Source: Catonia carolina (Eukaryota; Arthropoda; Insecta; Hemiptera; Achilidae). From it: a stretch of DNA of 64,000 nt. Positions 11,421-24,511 of this stretch are shown here, piece after piece. The stretch spans positions 238,033,038-238,097,037 of the forward strand of contig JAQMRL010000001.1 of assembly GCA_035578175.1 (NCBI GenBank), in the 5' to 3' direction. A program made the position numbers and the translations under genes. The notes under the pieces are model-generated. The model searched no databases. It had not been told where the DNA came from and saw only the letters and a list, made by a program, of their open reading frames with translations. Numbering within the stretch: the stretch's first letter is position 1; the number at the start of each line of letters is the position of its first letter.

Positions 11421-12849
11421 CAATTCTAAACAGTTAGGTTACAATGGGTCGATGGCACCACGGTCTTGCATCACTGCAACTTAGACATATCTTTGATGAC
11501 ATTTTCTATTGATACCACCCTTGAATTAAAACTGCTTTAATATTAAAAATTCAGATCTACAAAATTTTAAAAGCTACATATTCCATGAAAATGAGTATTT
11601 TCAATGGAATGAGTTGACGTACGTCATGTTTTATTACAGAACCACTCGCACACTTTTAAGTTTATGAAGTTGTATTTATTGTGTTAAATAATCAGAAGGT
11701 TCTGGAAAATTCTTTGTGTAACATTCTAGAAATGTTAGCAACCTATAGGTGTCAACTAGTGAATATTTGATGAGTCGTATTCGAGAATTTGTGCTGTTAA
11801 GTAGTATGAAGGCTTCAGTCGTTCGGAGTTGTGATATATTGTTATTTTATAATAGTAATTCGAATTTATGTGACAATATGTTTTTAAATACCTAAGTAAC
11901 AAAGAGAAAAACAATAAAATGAAAGTTTTTTTTAGAGAAAAACACAAGAATAAAGATCACGTAAAAGTGGAAAATAATAAAAAATTATAGGTTTTAAATA
12001 CCAGAACATATTTATTAACTTTCAAGGCAAATCAATAATTTTAAAAGTAATTCTTATACAACGTTTAAAAATTCAATTATTGCTGAAAAATTTATGAAAA
12101 TAGGCCTACAGTTTGACATGGTCATGCTAAACACACAATATTAAAACTAACGTTAAATATTTACAATAATGTTGATTTGTTCTTAAAAATTATGAAGGCA
12201 GTGCTAATAAACACCGAGAAAACCAATAACAAAGAAACTAATACGTCATCAAGTGTGAAAATGCATCAAAAAATTATTTTTGAAGTGTTTTAATATTTTA
12301 ACCTCTTGGTACAGAGTACACAAGGAACATCTCAAAATAGAATTTTTAGTGGTTACGACTTTTATCTTTTAAAATATTTAAGTAAAAATAATAAGTAAAG
12401 TAAATAGTAGTTACATTGCATAAATTATGGTAGCTGAAGATTACTTGCAACATGCATTAACTTTCCAAGGCTAAACAGAAACATTCGTATCTGCATTAAA
12501 ATTACGTTTAACAATCAATCTTCATAATATTTTGACAAATTTCTATAATAAATTTTCAATGAAAATAAGGAAGATTATGTACATATTATACTAATAACAT
12601 AACTATTAAATATAAACTGACAAATATCTTCGACTTTAGCTCAGAATATTACATTGCGAAATTCATGAAGTTACTTCGTTACAATTATTATTCTTTGGTA
12701 TCTTCTTTGAATGCATAACTCTATTTTTAACGAATTCGCAGCCTGGCAAGACATGAATATTATTTTAATTTATTTAGAAACTCACTGTATTTAAATAAAA
12801 CAATCTGTATAAAATTAATTATACAAATGCACAGGACCTCAAAAAACTT
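11421..12849. other. AT-rich stretch without recognisable gene
   Basis: No coding pattern. The only notable motif is the 12-bp palindrome TGACGTACGTCA at 11615-11626. Confidence 0.45.
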
Positions 12850-13060
12850 TCTTACTGAATTATTCACTCACTCACTACTTCCCGATCACCTTAACAGTTG
12901 AAATGACTAATTTTATCAAAATATGTAATCAGAAAGATATTTCACATTTCTTCCTCAGAGGTTAACAAAAAAAAAACCAAAAATTAAGTACTTTCATCAT
13001 TTCGATCACTTGCCCTTGAGAAGTAAAAATAGTGATTACTATTTTAAATTTTTTTTTTCT
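12850..13060 (+). repeat. Family H 5'-part fragment
   Basis: ATTCACTCACTCACTACTTCCCGATCACC and the following TTTCTTCCTCAGAGGTTAAC match the 5' region of the copy at 41484. The region decays into A/T runs after 13030. Confidence 0.4.
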
Positions 13061-13959
13061 TTTTATTAAATTGCGTCCAGGAGACTCCCAAGGGAGTATA
13101 ATACATGTCAAGAACAAGTAAGTTATACCACCTGAAATACCTACATAATTCAATCGCACATTATCTACTAGCAACTAGTTGGAAATAAATTCTTGTAAAC
13201 TATAAAAAGTTTCAACAATCAAGTAATTTTTCACATTTTTTTTAAAGGAATACAAATTATCACACTATTTTAAAAATTGGGGTAATTTATTGATATATTT
13301 TTCCCCGCATAAGTAGGTTTTTGTAGGGTTTTATTTTAATGTATATAATATTAGTCCAGTTATATTCTATAGAAATAGTTAAGGGAATATTTGTTGTAAA
13401 AATTGTGTATTCCGTGGGGGTGAAGTTTGTTGAACAAGGATAGTGAGAAAAATGACTGATGGAATGCATTGAATAGGAATTCCTGGAAAAGAGGAAGTGG
13501 GTCTTTGTTATACATGTTAGACTATAGAGAATTTCTACCAAGTTTTTCTAGCAAACCGTGGATGGATCGTATTATGTAAATCGTTGTCGAATTAAAACCC
13601 TTAAAACTGTATAACTCATACGGTGAAGTCAACATTGACTTAAAGGATTACAGGTTGGGGTGGTGCTTCGTATTGCTATTGTTTAACCACTTGTTAATAG
13701 TTAAAAAATTCTTAATAAAAGTTAACAATAAAATACTGCCCCGTTATCCTTCTGATAAATTTTTTGCAGTTTCTAGTGATGACTGTCAGGCAACTCTTTG
13801 CAAGATCTTGAAAAAGTTACGTAAGAATAAACCGAACGTACAAAGCAGTACCGATAACAAATGAACACTAGATGCTTCCAAATAAAGAGAGAAACGCTTT
13901 CAATGAGCAACGGTTTTCTCACTTGGTTTCTAAATTATTTAAATTGCTACCTAAAAATA
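13061..13959. other. AT-rich stretch with unassigned short frames
   Basis: A 69-codon plus frame at 13655-13864 and an 84-codon minus frame at 13287-13541 have no recognisable domain. I do not call them genes. Confidence 0.4.
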
Positions 13960-14300
13960 TTGTTAGTTTCAGGGCTAAAAACATAGTTCTGTTTCTTATC
14001 ACATGATCAGCCAATTGAATGAATGAATCATTGAACAACCGAAGAGGTAGAAGTGTAGGAGACACTAGTCAGAATAATCTCCTCTGAAAGTAATGTATTT
14101 TATTAATCAGCCAGACCCTGTGGTAAACGAAGTGAAGAGGTCATTTACAGGGTGAAAAATATGTGATTTTCAGAGGGCCTGGCATACTGATAAGCGTACT
14201 TTTCAACTCAGCGAGGATAGCACAGCTAAAGCACCTCACTCCTCGTTTCACTTAGTAAAACCTCTAGAGGTTCAAACCAGCCTTTCGGCTGATAACCTAA
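13960..14300 (-). mobile_element. S1 element, inverted and 5'/3'-trimmed copy
   Basis: It reads as the reverse complement of the copy at 53401, from the CAGGGCT block through AGCCAGACCCTGTGG, GAGGGCCTGGCAT and CCTCTAGAGGTTCAAACC to CAGCCTTTCGGCTG. The outer roughly 40 bp carrying GTTATGGGCA is missing. No target duplication is visible. Confidence 0.8.
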
Positions 14301-14694
14301 TCATGTAAAAATCTATTATTTTTTAGAAAAGACAACCACCACAGGTATTAACTAAAAACGGTAGCCCTTTATAGGTGGGTTCAGTTGATGTTTTGACTCA
14401 TGAATGAGTGAGTGTAATTAGCAACTTTTAGTATACACAGTAATAAGTACTTTACAAAAAGTTCTCCGTACTGTAAACCTTAGTAAACATTCACTGAAGG
14501 TAAGAGGGTACTTAGTTGTAAAATCACTGCTATTGTTAATTAAGTTAGTTCAAGCTTAAAGTTTTGTTATTAATTTAAGTGAAGTAATTTAATTGAATTT
14601 GATAGTAGGCTAAGATAAATAAATTATTGTAATTATGTATTGTCCAAATAAATAGTTGTAACAGAAATATAATTGTAATAGAATAAATAAATAA
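14301..14694. other. AT-rich stretch without recognisable feature
   Basis: The TTAATTTAAGTGAAGTAATTT-type stretch shows only simple AT richness. Confidence 0.4.
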
Positions 14695-14965
14695 TTGAAA
14701 GGAAGTCTGTTTATAATTTATTGTACCCGAACGAACCTAGGCTTAGGTGTTACAGTAATAAATATTATTTCTATCACTTCCCGAAAAGCTACGTTTGTAA
14801 ACAACGGCGTACATGATCTGCAAAAGATAAGTAGAAAAAGGAAAGCATTTAAAAGTTGGCCGTCTGCTCATAAGGGGTAAAAAGGATGCAACTACTCTAA
14901 AAGAATTTCTGTATCTTTCCAAAGAGTAGTTCAAAGAGTAATTATTGTCTAGGTATGAAAATCGG
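14695..14965 (+). repeat. Possible family H fragment
   Basis: The blocks CACTTCCCGAAAAGCTACG and GGGGTAAAAAGGATGCAACTAC resemble the internal blocks near 10100 and 42380. Ends are absent, so the match is weak. Confidence 0.3.
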
Positions 14966-17900
14966 CATACCTACTTTTGAAATGATAGGTATTTGAAGAT
15001 AGGTAAAACAATAAGCCAGATTATGTAATGAACCCCTTAGTTTACAACAAAAAAACCTGCATACAGCACCAGAGAAATTTCTCGTAAAAAATAAAGGAGT
15101 GTACCTTGATCTGTTATAACTAGCTGTGATACAAATTTGTAGAAAACATAGGTTAATCATAGAAACTTTGAATAAAATTCAGATCCTAATTTCAACAGAT
15201 TTCCACTTGTCATGATCATTTCAAGTTAATTAATACGAGGTATTTGTTTCAAAGAATGATCTACAAAACCGATCTTACCTGCATTGAAAATGAAATATTT
15301 TCCCATTGTTATCAGAAAAAGATTTTGGAATGTCACAAAATTAAGCGGACTCAAAAATTCAAAAAAGTGAATTTTATTTGTTATATGCTTTTAACAATAT
15401 TCATTTTACATTTTTGTCGATTTCAAATTGCATTAATTTCTTAATTTTTATCGTCAGTGAAGTGTAGAAAAATAACAGTAGGTTTCAACGAAGACACCAG
15501 CTTGGAACTGAAACCCAGGACATTTAAATAAGCAATCTTGCAAACTACCTCAGCGCTCAGTTGGTAGATACTTTATGAGATTAAATTCAGTGACTACAAA
15601 ATATCAAATTTTTTCATAATTTTTAATTTTTTTTGAAAAGATCCTTGGAAGTTATTTTCATAAATAAATATCGTTAAAAACTTTGCATTAGAGTGACTTA
15701 CGAAAAAATTCGCTCTGGGAAATTTTTGATATTTTGGTGCACAAGAAATAAATTTAGTATATATTAATATATCCACTCACTTTGAAAAGAAGTTTCTAAA
15801 TTTATTACCGTTAAAAATTTCATCCAGTATCTATCAGAAAAATTGTTTATTTAGGAAAAATCAACAAATTTTTATATAAACGTAATATGACATATGATTA
15901 CACTAATGGAAAATGTATTATTGAAATGAAAAAATGTGTATCTAATATATACTCCGCAATTTAGATAGTTTGTATTTTAGCAATAAGTTCACACACGTAA
16001 TTGCACGTCGAACGACGCGTAACATAATGTCAAGATTATTACATCATTGACATCTTTTGCTCGTTATTATACATCAAAATTTATCTTCATTAGTTTGCGT
16101 AAATATATTTAATTAACATGACAAACTTTTTTTATCATGTATTGACAACAAACGATGTGTTTGTTTTCATTTTTAAAGAAATCCTAATATCACGTTGCAA
16201 AGGACGAATAATATTAAACATTCTAATACAATAAATTCCCGGCTGGCAAGCAATAAAGCAAGCCGATTTCGGATAAATCGGTTAATGAGTATCAGTAATT
16301 AATTAAAACAACAAACTTTTTGTACAAAAAATAAAATAAGATATGTTACACAACAGGAACATGGTTAGACATATTCTGTGGTGGAATAGTAAATATAACA
16401 ACGCCCAAAAAGTATATAAAATGGTTTTTAATCGTTACGAGGACCAATCAACATTCTCCAATAAATTAATGTTTAAAAAAATAACGAGCACTTAATGACA
16501 ACCCAATAATGAAGAACATAATAAGTGTATTAGGTTTCTATCTGTACACGTATTCCACGGGCAAGAAAAATATGTACACAGAAACCGAGTTTCAGAAACT
16601 AGACCAAAGTCAAACATGACATAAAACATATCAGAAGTTTTAGAACACTTTCCAAATACATTTAAAATTAAATAAAGTTTTTACATGAATAATACACTTG
16701 TTTAGTTTATATCATGTAAACTACCTAAAAGCAGTTACGAAATCTGATTGCTGTAAAAATGTAAGACTCAATAAAATAAACCGTATGCCTTTAACGCGTG
16801 GATTTTACGGATGAAGTTAATTTGTATTAAACATTACATTTCTAACAATACACACATAAGCAGTCTTAAACATTTGTCGAGAGCGACAATAATGGCATAC
16901 TGCCCAGTCTATACAAAATCCTACTGTAATAATGACCAAAATCATGGAAAACATTCAAACAAATGATTACCATTAATTTCAGAATCAATGCTTTTTGAGA
17001 CTTTGGTGAAAGATACAGAGATGAAACTTTGCAGGCATGTACTTCTTGTATAGCCGTACAAAGTGATGGAACAGTTTTTAAATTTTTTTTAGTACTTTTA
17101 GAATTATTCTCAAAAAGGTCCATCAAACAGATTGGAAAAATTTAAAAAAAAATCTAACAAAAATGTAATTAAAATGATAAAAAAATCCTTCCATCAGATT
17201 GTAAAAAAAGTATACTCTTGCAAAAAAAACTGCTAAGTCCTTTCTCCAACCAGAACTTTAAAAAGAATCATCAAATAGACCAAATTTAACATTGCAGGTA
17301 AAGGCTCTTCCGCTACTGTTAATACTTCTTTAATTTGAAATCTGATGAATACTGTGAAGAACTTACCTGGAACTTTTAGGTAGATATACCATACTCATAA
17401 ATGCAGTTAAAATTAATTAAAAACTTATGAACAAATTAATTAATATTAACAAAGTTTAAATGCTTTAAGTATACGGAAGTCTAATTTTCCAGGTAAACAT
17501 AACACACATAGAATAAACCCACGTCTTAATATATAAATATGGTTGCGCGGTAGAATATATATATACAGGAATAATTAAAGAGAAAATGTAAACTTTTGAA
17601 GGGAATTGAAAATTCGTAGTACTGGTAAACGCGCAACTAATTTGCATTGCGTATATAGCATCAGAGAGCTCTTTCTATCTATCTCTGCTTGTTTTTGTGT
17701 CGAGACAAAACAAGATGTTCCTTTTGGAAAAAGAGACTCATGAACTATTTCACGTAAACATTTCTTGCCAACATACAAAGAAGATATTTAAATTCTAAAT
17801 ATGTACACAGGCCTTCTAATAGGAAATATGATGTCAAATGGTTATTAATTACATGTAAATAAATATAATTAATTATATTTAAATTATAAGCAAACAAATA

Positions 17901-17970
17901 CATGAATTATTACTCAAAATTCGCGAAATTTGAACGGTTAAATAACATGGATCAGATTTCATAACTTTAT
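14966..17970. other. AT-rich stretch; one degenerate Tigger-like terminus
   Basis: No gene is seen. At about 16230-16290 the sequence AATAAATTCCCGGCTGGCAAG followed by GCCGATTTCGGATAAATCGG resembles the left end of the element at 10379 (CAGTAAACTCCCGG ... GCCGAATTCGGATAATCG). No partner end was found, so it is probably a relic. Confidence 0.4.
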
Positions 17971-18630
17971 AATTGCCAGGTAGATTGAGTGTTAAATTAT
18001 TTTCCCTTGATCATTTAGTTCCAAGGCTACAAAAAAAAGTTCTGTTTCTTATCACATGGTCAGCCAATTATTTGACTGAAGTATTTAAGAATAGAAGAGG
18101 TAGAGGTGTAAAAGATACTATAAAAATAGTCAGAGATATCTGTTCTAAGAGTTACGAATTTCATTATACAGCCAGACCCTGTGGTGAATGAAGTGAAGGT
18201 GTCATTTGTAGGGTGGAAAGTAGATGCTTTTTGAAGGGCCACTGGCATGCATTTACGGATAGGCTACTCTTCCACTCAGTGGAGAAAATAATGGTAAACC
18301 ACCTAACTCTTCGTGTTACTTAGTAAAGCCTCTAAAGCTTAACGAACTAAAGACTGCATATGAAGGTGGAGCATAGTGACCTAGATCACAGCACAGAGCC
18401 AATTGACTTTCGTTAATCGTATACTGCGTTGTCACGTTGTGGTCCCCCTGTGGATGACAGCCTAACAAAAAGTTACTATAGTTAGAGTTCAGTGGAACAG
18501 AGAGTGACTTAGCGAAGGGGCGACCTCACACCCGACCTTGGCTGCCATTGGTTAGATCTCATCTGCAGTCTCAAGTTCGTTGGGGTATACAGGTTCAAAC
18601 CAGCCATTCGGCTAATAACTTAAACACAAC
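17971..18630 (-). mobile_element. S1 element, inverted, interrupted by a 241-bp insert
   Basis: It reads from the AGATTGAGTGTTAAATTATT end through GTTCTGTTTCTTATCACATG, AGCCAGACCCTGTGG and CTTAGTAAAGCCTCTAAAG. It resumes after the insert at AGGTTCAAACCAGCC and ends TTAAACACAAC. Apart from the insert, nearly the whole unit is present. Confidence 0.8.
18341..18581. mobile_element. Short inverted-repeat element (241 bp) nested in S1
   Basis: The termini AACGAACTAAAGACTGCA (18341-18358) and its inverted partner (18564-18581) match over 18 bp with two mismatches. The interior is less AT-rich than the surroundings and contains GTGACCTAGATCAC and GTTGTGGTCCCCCTG. It splits the CCTCTAGAGG/GGTTCAAACC junction of S1. 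About 3 bp on the left and 9 bp on the right of the repeats are also foreign to S1, so the inverted repeats may be subterminal. I see no clear target duplication. Confidence 0.65.
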
Positions 18631-20615
18631 AATTTTTATCAGTAATGTTTAATAAAAATTCGGATTCCTATATAAAATTTAAAAAAAAAATGGAAAACCA
18701 AACAGGAAAGAATTTATTTCAAATCTTCTACCTGTACAATAATTTAGCCAGTGGAAGATGAGTTGACCGGTTGATGATGACAAAACGTTTTAGCAGTATC
18801 ATTATAAACCAGAACCTGGACTTATAAACCTGAAATTAGCGTAATAAGGACAACTTAGCGAAGTCCTACTCTTCTGACCAACTAAAAATCGTTTAACTTC
18901 ACTAACTTCATGTTCAATTTTCATGCTGTATTCATTAGAGTTATAAGTTTTGAGGTGAACAACGTGGAATGATTAGAGATGGAAATGACCAATATTTATG
19001 TTTGGGTTTTTGCAGTAAATTAAAAACTGTCGCTACTTTGAGCGTTAAACAAAAATATTACTCGTAAATACGAAAGTTATGACATTTTAATTCTCTTTAA
19101 CTTTTTATGTGCATCATAAAATATACTATAAGGCTGTACTTTTGAAAAAACCTACTTTGAAGCGAGTTTTTCCAAGAAATAACAAATGAACTAAGCATCA
19201 GTTACTGTTACATACAAAAGTTATTAATTTTAATTATCTTTAACTTTCGTTAAATGAAGTTCTGCCATGAGATGCACCGAAAAGTATTAATTAAAAAAAA
19301 TTCTAATGAGAGCAGAGCCCTAACGAATTTCGGCAAGTCTTCTTACTAAATTTAGTTAATCAGTAAAATCTAAACATCATTTAAGTGTTTTTTTTTAAAA
19401 CGGATTTTTGTAATTTTGCATTTAGGTAAAGGTTCCCTTAATTTTGGGGAAAATATGAATGTAAAATTAAAAATAAATTACTTCCGTTTGACTATTAAAC
19501 TAAATTCAGGTTTTGAGAAATTTGTATTTTTGCATTTTACACAAAACAGTAGGCCTACCTGGACTACAGCAGGTACCCTAAATCTGAGTTACATTGTCCG
19601 AATACAAAAACTACTATGTGGTTAGTTTTAAAAGAACCGTAATTTTTATAGTTCCGCCTATAAAATCCTGTGTAGTTTTTACAGTAGTTAATACTTTTCA
19701 ACGTGCGCGCGTCAACCAAACTCTCTATCGGATGATAAAAATAAAATCGTATAACGACATTTCTGAACGGATTTTTTTCACGCAACACACGAATCACACG
19801 CATAAAATGACAATTATATGAGAATATAAGGTGTGACAGTTATAAATACTATGAAAACATTATTATTTGGTCCTTTGGATCAATAATCGAGAGGCAAACT
19901 CAAAGGAATCTGATTTATAACACAAGAACATTTTCGTGTACGTACTGAATAACAAGAAAGTGAAATTTACATAAAATTCAGCCGTGACTTCTTTTCACAG
20001 ACTCTTTTATATTTAACACATTTGTTTAACGGACCAGAATTTTTCTTTCTGAATTCTTAAATTCAATAAGAAACATCTGCACAATAATACGTATACAGTA
20101 ACCTAACATACAGTAACCTACACAGTTAATTTGTAAACAACAAGAATAACTTATTTTTATTTTTTAAAGCAGGAAGGCTATAATTTTTAACTATCAATAT
20201 GCCTATGAATTTTTTTGCTTTTTTAACGATCGTCTGCTTTTCAACAGGTCTATTAAAATACGAAAACAAGAAGTCAGTAGAGGTATTCATAGTTATTTTT
20301 ACAGTAAAATAAACATTTTGTTCCGTTCCAGTTTCATTTAACTGCTACGGATTAAATTAACCCGATTTATAAACATAAAATTTTATTTCATTATTAAAAA
20401 AATAATAATTCGAAAATATTCTACCGATTCTTATTGAAGTAAATATTTTAGTCGATAATACTTTATCTGAACGAAAAACTGTCGAGGACTTTCAAAAGTG
20501 TTTTAAAATAAAAACAAAAAGCTTAAATTATCAAACTATTTCGAAACACAAAAATTAGGTACTGGTTGAAATTCACTACATAAAAAACAAAATTACAGGT
20601 GACTGCTAAACTGGT
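18631..20615. other. AT-rich stretch without recognisable gene
   Basis: Short unassigned frames at 19416-19821 overlap on both strands. They show no domain or codon-level coherence. Confidence 0.45.
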
Positions 20616-21005
20616 ATATTGTTTAGGTCATCAGCCGAAAGGCTAGTTTGAACCTCAAGAGGTTTTACTAAGTAAAACGAGGAGTGAGGTGGTTTACCAT
20701 TGCCTTCCTCATTGAGTTGAAAAGTATGTTATCAGCATGCCAGGCCTTCTGAAAAACATTTACTCTCCGCCAGCAAATGACATCTTCACTTCATCACCAC
20801 AGGGTCTGGCTGTATAATGAATTTCATTACTCTCAGAGGAGATAACTGTGAATAGTGTCTTTTACACCTCTACCTCTTCTGTTCTAAAATGATTCACTTA
20901 TATAAATACACTTACCATGTGATAACAAACAGAACTAATTTTTGTATTCCTGAAACTAACAGATCGAGTTCAAATAATTTAACACTCCACATGCCTGTTA
21001 TGGGA
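20616..21005 (+). mobile_element. S1 element, near full length
   Basis: It runs from TATTGTTTAGGTCATCAGCCG through AAACGAGGAGTGAGGTGG and AGGGTCTGGCTGTATAATG to ACTCCACATGCCTGTTATGGGA. Compared with the copy at 53401 it has small indels, and its first bases are altered. Flanks show no convincing duplication. Confidence 0.85.
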
Positions 21006-21353
21006 AATTATTTATTATAAAGAAAAAAATATTAAAAAAATAACTAAAAATCAGTAAAAACTCGTGCTCGATGTACAGCGTTTTGTTTTGTTAACCACAT
21101 TGTCTACATTTTTGTGGAGATAAATAATTAGGCCTAATCTGTCAATTATCAAATCAATAAATGGCCCAGTGGTTTGGGACAGAATTTTTTATTATAATAC
21201 TTGTAGTCGTAACCGATTCATGAAAAAATAAAAATGGAACGCCCTATTTACAGTAGACCCTTTATTGTAGAGTAGTACAACTGTTTTTAACAAAAAGAAA
21301 ATGTATTTTACATTTTTGTTTTACAATAGGTGTTAAAATATTTAAAAAAGTGT

Positions 21354-21473
21354 AGTCACAAATTGGCTGACCATTTGATAAGAAACAGAACAATTTTTTG
21401 TGGCCCTGGAACTAACAAATTGAGTACAAATAATGTAACACTCCACCTGTCTGTTACGGGCAAAAACTGTTAT
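21354..21473 (+). mobile_element. S1 element, right-end fragment
   Basis: Only the last third is present, from GTCACAAATTGGCTGACC to CTCCACCTGTCTGTTACGGGC. The left breakpoint lies at about 21354. Confidence 0.8.
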
Positions 21474-22716
21474 ATAAATCCATTAAAAATCTACATAGAA
21501 TTTAATTTGTGGTAAAATTATCTACGACAATGATACATAAGTACTCCAAAAATGTTGAAAAATGATTAGATAGAGCACCAGACAGAATCAGTTAACCAAA
21601 CGTTAATCTGGCTATAGACTATACGAGTAGTACCTGTAGCTTTTAACTAAATTAAAATAAAAAAGAACTTTGATTCAATTAGCCAATGCGTTTTTTCTAC
21701 TGATAACTATAGTATATTTCTTTTAAGCTGAGATCTACTGTAAATAACATTTTACGAAGTAAGGTTGGATCTGTTGTGTCTACGCTATGTGTAACCCGTC
21801 GCTCGCTCTCGTTTCTATATAGCATTCGCAACCTGTATATATTATCATTTGTACGATAATTAGAAGAGACGGTAGGGGTCACGAAAGGATGCGCAGTAGC
21901 CGATGACGTCACCGGTGCTGAATTACACGGCCAGCGGTTTGTGATATTTCGGTATTTGTGATGTTAACAGTCCGTCTAATTAGCGACTAACGGTATTATG
22001 TGAATTCTTTATGCATTTAGTTTAATCGAATGAATTATTGAACATAACAAGAACTAGTAAATATTTAGGCCTACTAATAGTTATTATGTGTTTAATTTTA
22101 ATTTTTGTTATTTCTAATATTTATTACGTGTTTATATCTAGTGAGTTCTAATATAATTTACATGAATCCTATAGATAAGTGGTTAAAAATTGTAATCCAA
22201 ACGGAAGAGAAATCGTCAAATTTCGTGGAAAGAGTGTCGTAAATGAATGTAGAAATACAATGAAGACCTTAGTTGGGATGCTGAAATTAACATGTGATGT
22301 TGATGAATTCGCAATAAAGTGTTATGTCCGAACGAGGACTTTAACAAGAATTAAAGTATAAGTAATAAGTACACCAATAAGCAACAATCTTTGCAAAGAA
22401 AATCATATGGTGATGAGAAACGTGATTCGGGAAGGATAAGCAAAAAATTACTTAACTCGTCCAATAAAGTTTTTACGGTAAAATACGTTGTTTCATTTCT
22501 CCAGAATACAAACTATAAATATTTGTAATAACAGTAAGCCTAACTGATAAATATTCACAACCATTTTATTTTCTACAAGTAGGCTACCGAATATCATGCA
22601 TTTATTTACATTACCATTAAAGACTTGTCTAAAATTTTGTCACATAATGTGAATATCTAAAGGCAAGACAACTTGCGTTGTTCGCCGTTTTGCAATATGT
22701 CTTGAATGATGATGAA
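21474..22716. other. Unassigned; includes a GC-richer patch with TGACGTCA
   Basis: Around 21770-21960 the base composition rises locally (CCCGTCGCTCGCTCTCG, GATGCGCAGTAGCCG) and the octamer TGACGTCA sits at 21904-21911. This could be a regulatory or 5' untranslated sequence, or a transposon relic. A short frame at 22179-22361 follows. No product is assigned. Confidence 0.35.
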
Positions 22717-22742
22717 ATTATTATTATTATTATTATTATTAT
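22717..22742 (+). repeat. (ATT)n microsatellite
   Basis: Eight consecutive ATT units, followed by a looser AT-rich continuation to about 22790. Confidence 0.95.
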
Positions 22743-22864
22743 ATATTATCATTATTATAGTACAATATTTATATTATTATATACAATTGATATCATTTTA
22801 TGATATCATTTTCGTTGTAAATAGGTTTTATAATCGTGTATTTTAGTGTAATACAATATAATTA

Positions 22865-23005
22865 GGCCGCCTCCGTAGCGTAGTGGTAGCGCACTACGGA
22901 GGTCCCAGGTTTGATTCCTGGCTAGGGTTTGGAAATTTCCCACGTTAAATCCCATCCATAGTCGCTAATAACCGAGTTGTGGATGCAACTTTTAAAAAAT
23001 TAACT
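22865..23005 (+). mobile_element. tRNA-derived SINE, type 1
   Basis: The head GGCCGCCTCCGTAGCGTAGTGGTAGCGC holds a pol III A-box-like stretch (GCGTAGTGGTAGCGC). GGTTTGATTCC 20-30 bp later is a B box. The tail with CCCATCCATAGTCGCTAATAACCGAG and GATGCAACTTT recurs at 30288, 34050, 36866 and 39565. Relative to the copy at 39565, about 15 bp of the anticodon region are missing. Confidence 0.85.
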
Positions 23006-24289
23006 AAAAAACCCAATATAGGGGAAATTAAATCAAGTTTTAATATTTCTATTACGGTTCAATTCTTGTTTTTTCTCTCTCTAAAAGTGGTTCCATTTGT
23101 TAGCATATTTTGAAGCACAAAAAGTAATTAGGTTAATAATAAATAATGCACGTTAAAGGGAAAGATCATAGCTAATTAATTTGAGGTAAGTAACAATGAA
23201 ATTGGTTCAAAAATTAAATTAGAAAAATCTTGAAAAAAGTCATAACGGTCAGCGTGGTACATAAGTATTGAATTTAACTCCCAACAGTGAAAATGATAAC
23301 AAATGTAAATTTTTTTGGATGGATCGCGCTACGTAATATGTTTATTTCAAACTGTTCTGACCATGTCTCAGCTTAGTAGACAAAGTATAGTCAGGTTCCG
23401 TTCAAGGGATACCATAGAAACACAAAAGTACTGTACAAAATTGCAACTTTATTTATAGAGAAAAAAAACACAGTACACATTCAGTATAACACACTAATGT
23501 TACTCTGATTATTGTAACAAGTATAGAATTAACAATATCTAAACTTAACCTCTCATGCAAAACTTCAAGGTTTGTTTAAAACACTAAAAAACCCCACCAA
23601 CTATCTGCGGATGAAGATAATAAATACAACCATCTTACTCATACCAATATTAAACAGAAGTCACATAATAAATAAACAGATACTATTAAACCGGCGGTAA
23701 AACTATGTAGTAGCCTATAGATGTTTTGGGAATGCGTAAGGCAAAATAAAAAATAAACGATAAAACTATTCTGTTGAAAGAGAACGTGTTAAGAATGTCT
23801 AAATATAGCGGACAAGTGGAGATAGCATTCTATAACCACTACTGTAAAAAATACCATACGCTTTACGGTACAGTAAACGCAACACTATGTACTGGACGTG
23901 TACTGTTCCAATAAACAGCAATACTGTAGTACTTCTCATTGAAAATTTATTGTAAAACTTCATCTGTCTGGTATACTGTCACAAAATTAAAATTTTTAAG
24001 TTCAATCCTTTAACAATGCTTTATACGATAAAATTTTTATACATGTATTACTAAGCCTACCTAAAATACCACGTACAAAATATTAAAATTGCAGTAGACC
24101 GGCAGAAAAATAGGTTTAATCTGGTAAACATAAAACAAAAAAAAAAGAAAATTTCAGGTTATTGTTTCGGATTTTTTTACGAGGAACGTTGAAAAGTAAA
24201 CGAGACTAATCAAAGCAGAGGAAAAAAGGATCATTCAATGGCATAAAATTTTTTGAGAATCAAGTTGGCAACCTTCAGAACACCATTTT
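23006..24289. other. AT-rich stretch without recognisable feature
   Basis: Neither coding signal nor a window-repeated family was recognised. Confidence 0.45.
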
Positions 24290-24505
24290 ATTTTAACCCT
24301 CATGTGTGTTCGTTGCAATCCGTTCAATTTAAAAAAGAGCAATTCCATGACCTAATGAGATAAGGCGGTCTTATCTCATGTATGACGTGAACAAGAGGTA
24401 TAGTCTTGTACAGACTCAGGCCGACCATCCCTGATAAAGTATGGTTAATTGAATCATAACCACCAAAGTACACTCGTGGTTACGAGTGTACCACCACTGC
24501 CTAGT
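24290..24505 (-). mobile_element. SINE type 2, tail-only copy
   Basis: CAATCCGTTCAATTTAAAAAAG, then GACTCAGGCCGACCATCCCTGA, TATGGTTAATTGAA and CCACTGCCTAGTGGTGG match the tail of the tRNA-headed SINE ending near 44966. The tRNA-like head is missing; family A begins immediately after it. Confidence 0.65.
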
Positions 24506-24511
24506 GGTGGT

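Noticed and set aside
13655..13864. 69-codon plus frame
   Set aside because: No domain, no repeat support and no visible splice context; left as unassigned.
15480..15575. tRNA-like words (GCTCAGTTGGTAGAT on plus; GGGTTTCAGTTCC on minus)
   Set aside because: The A-box-like and B-box-like words are on opposite strands, so they cannot form one tRNA or pol III promoter.
22179..22361. 60-codon frame ending CYVRTRTLTRIK
   Set aside because: The ending vaguely recalls transposase-like C-termini, but nothing upstream supports it and the rest is unrecognisable.
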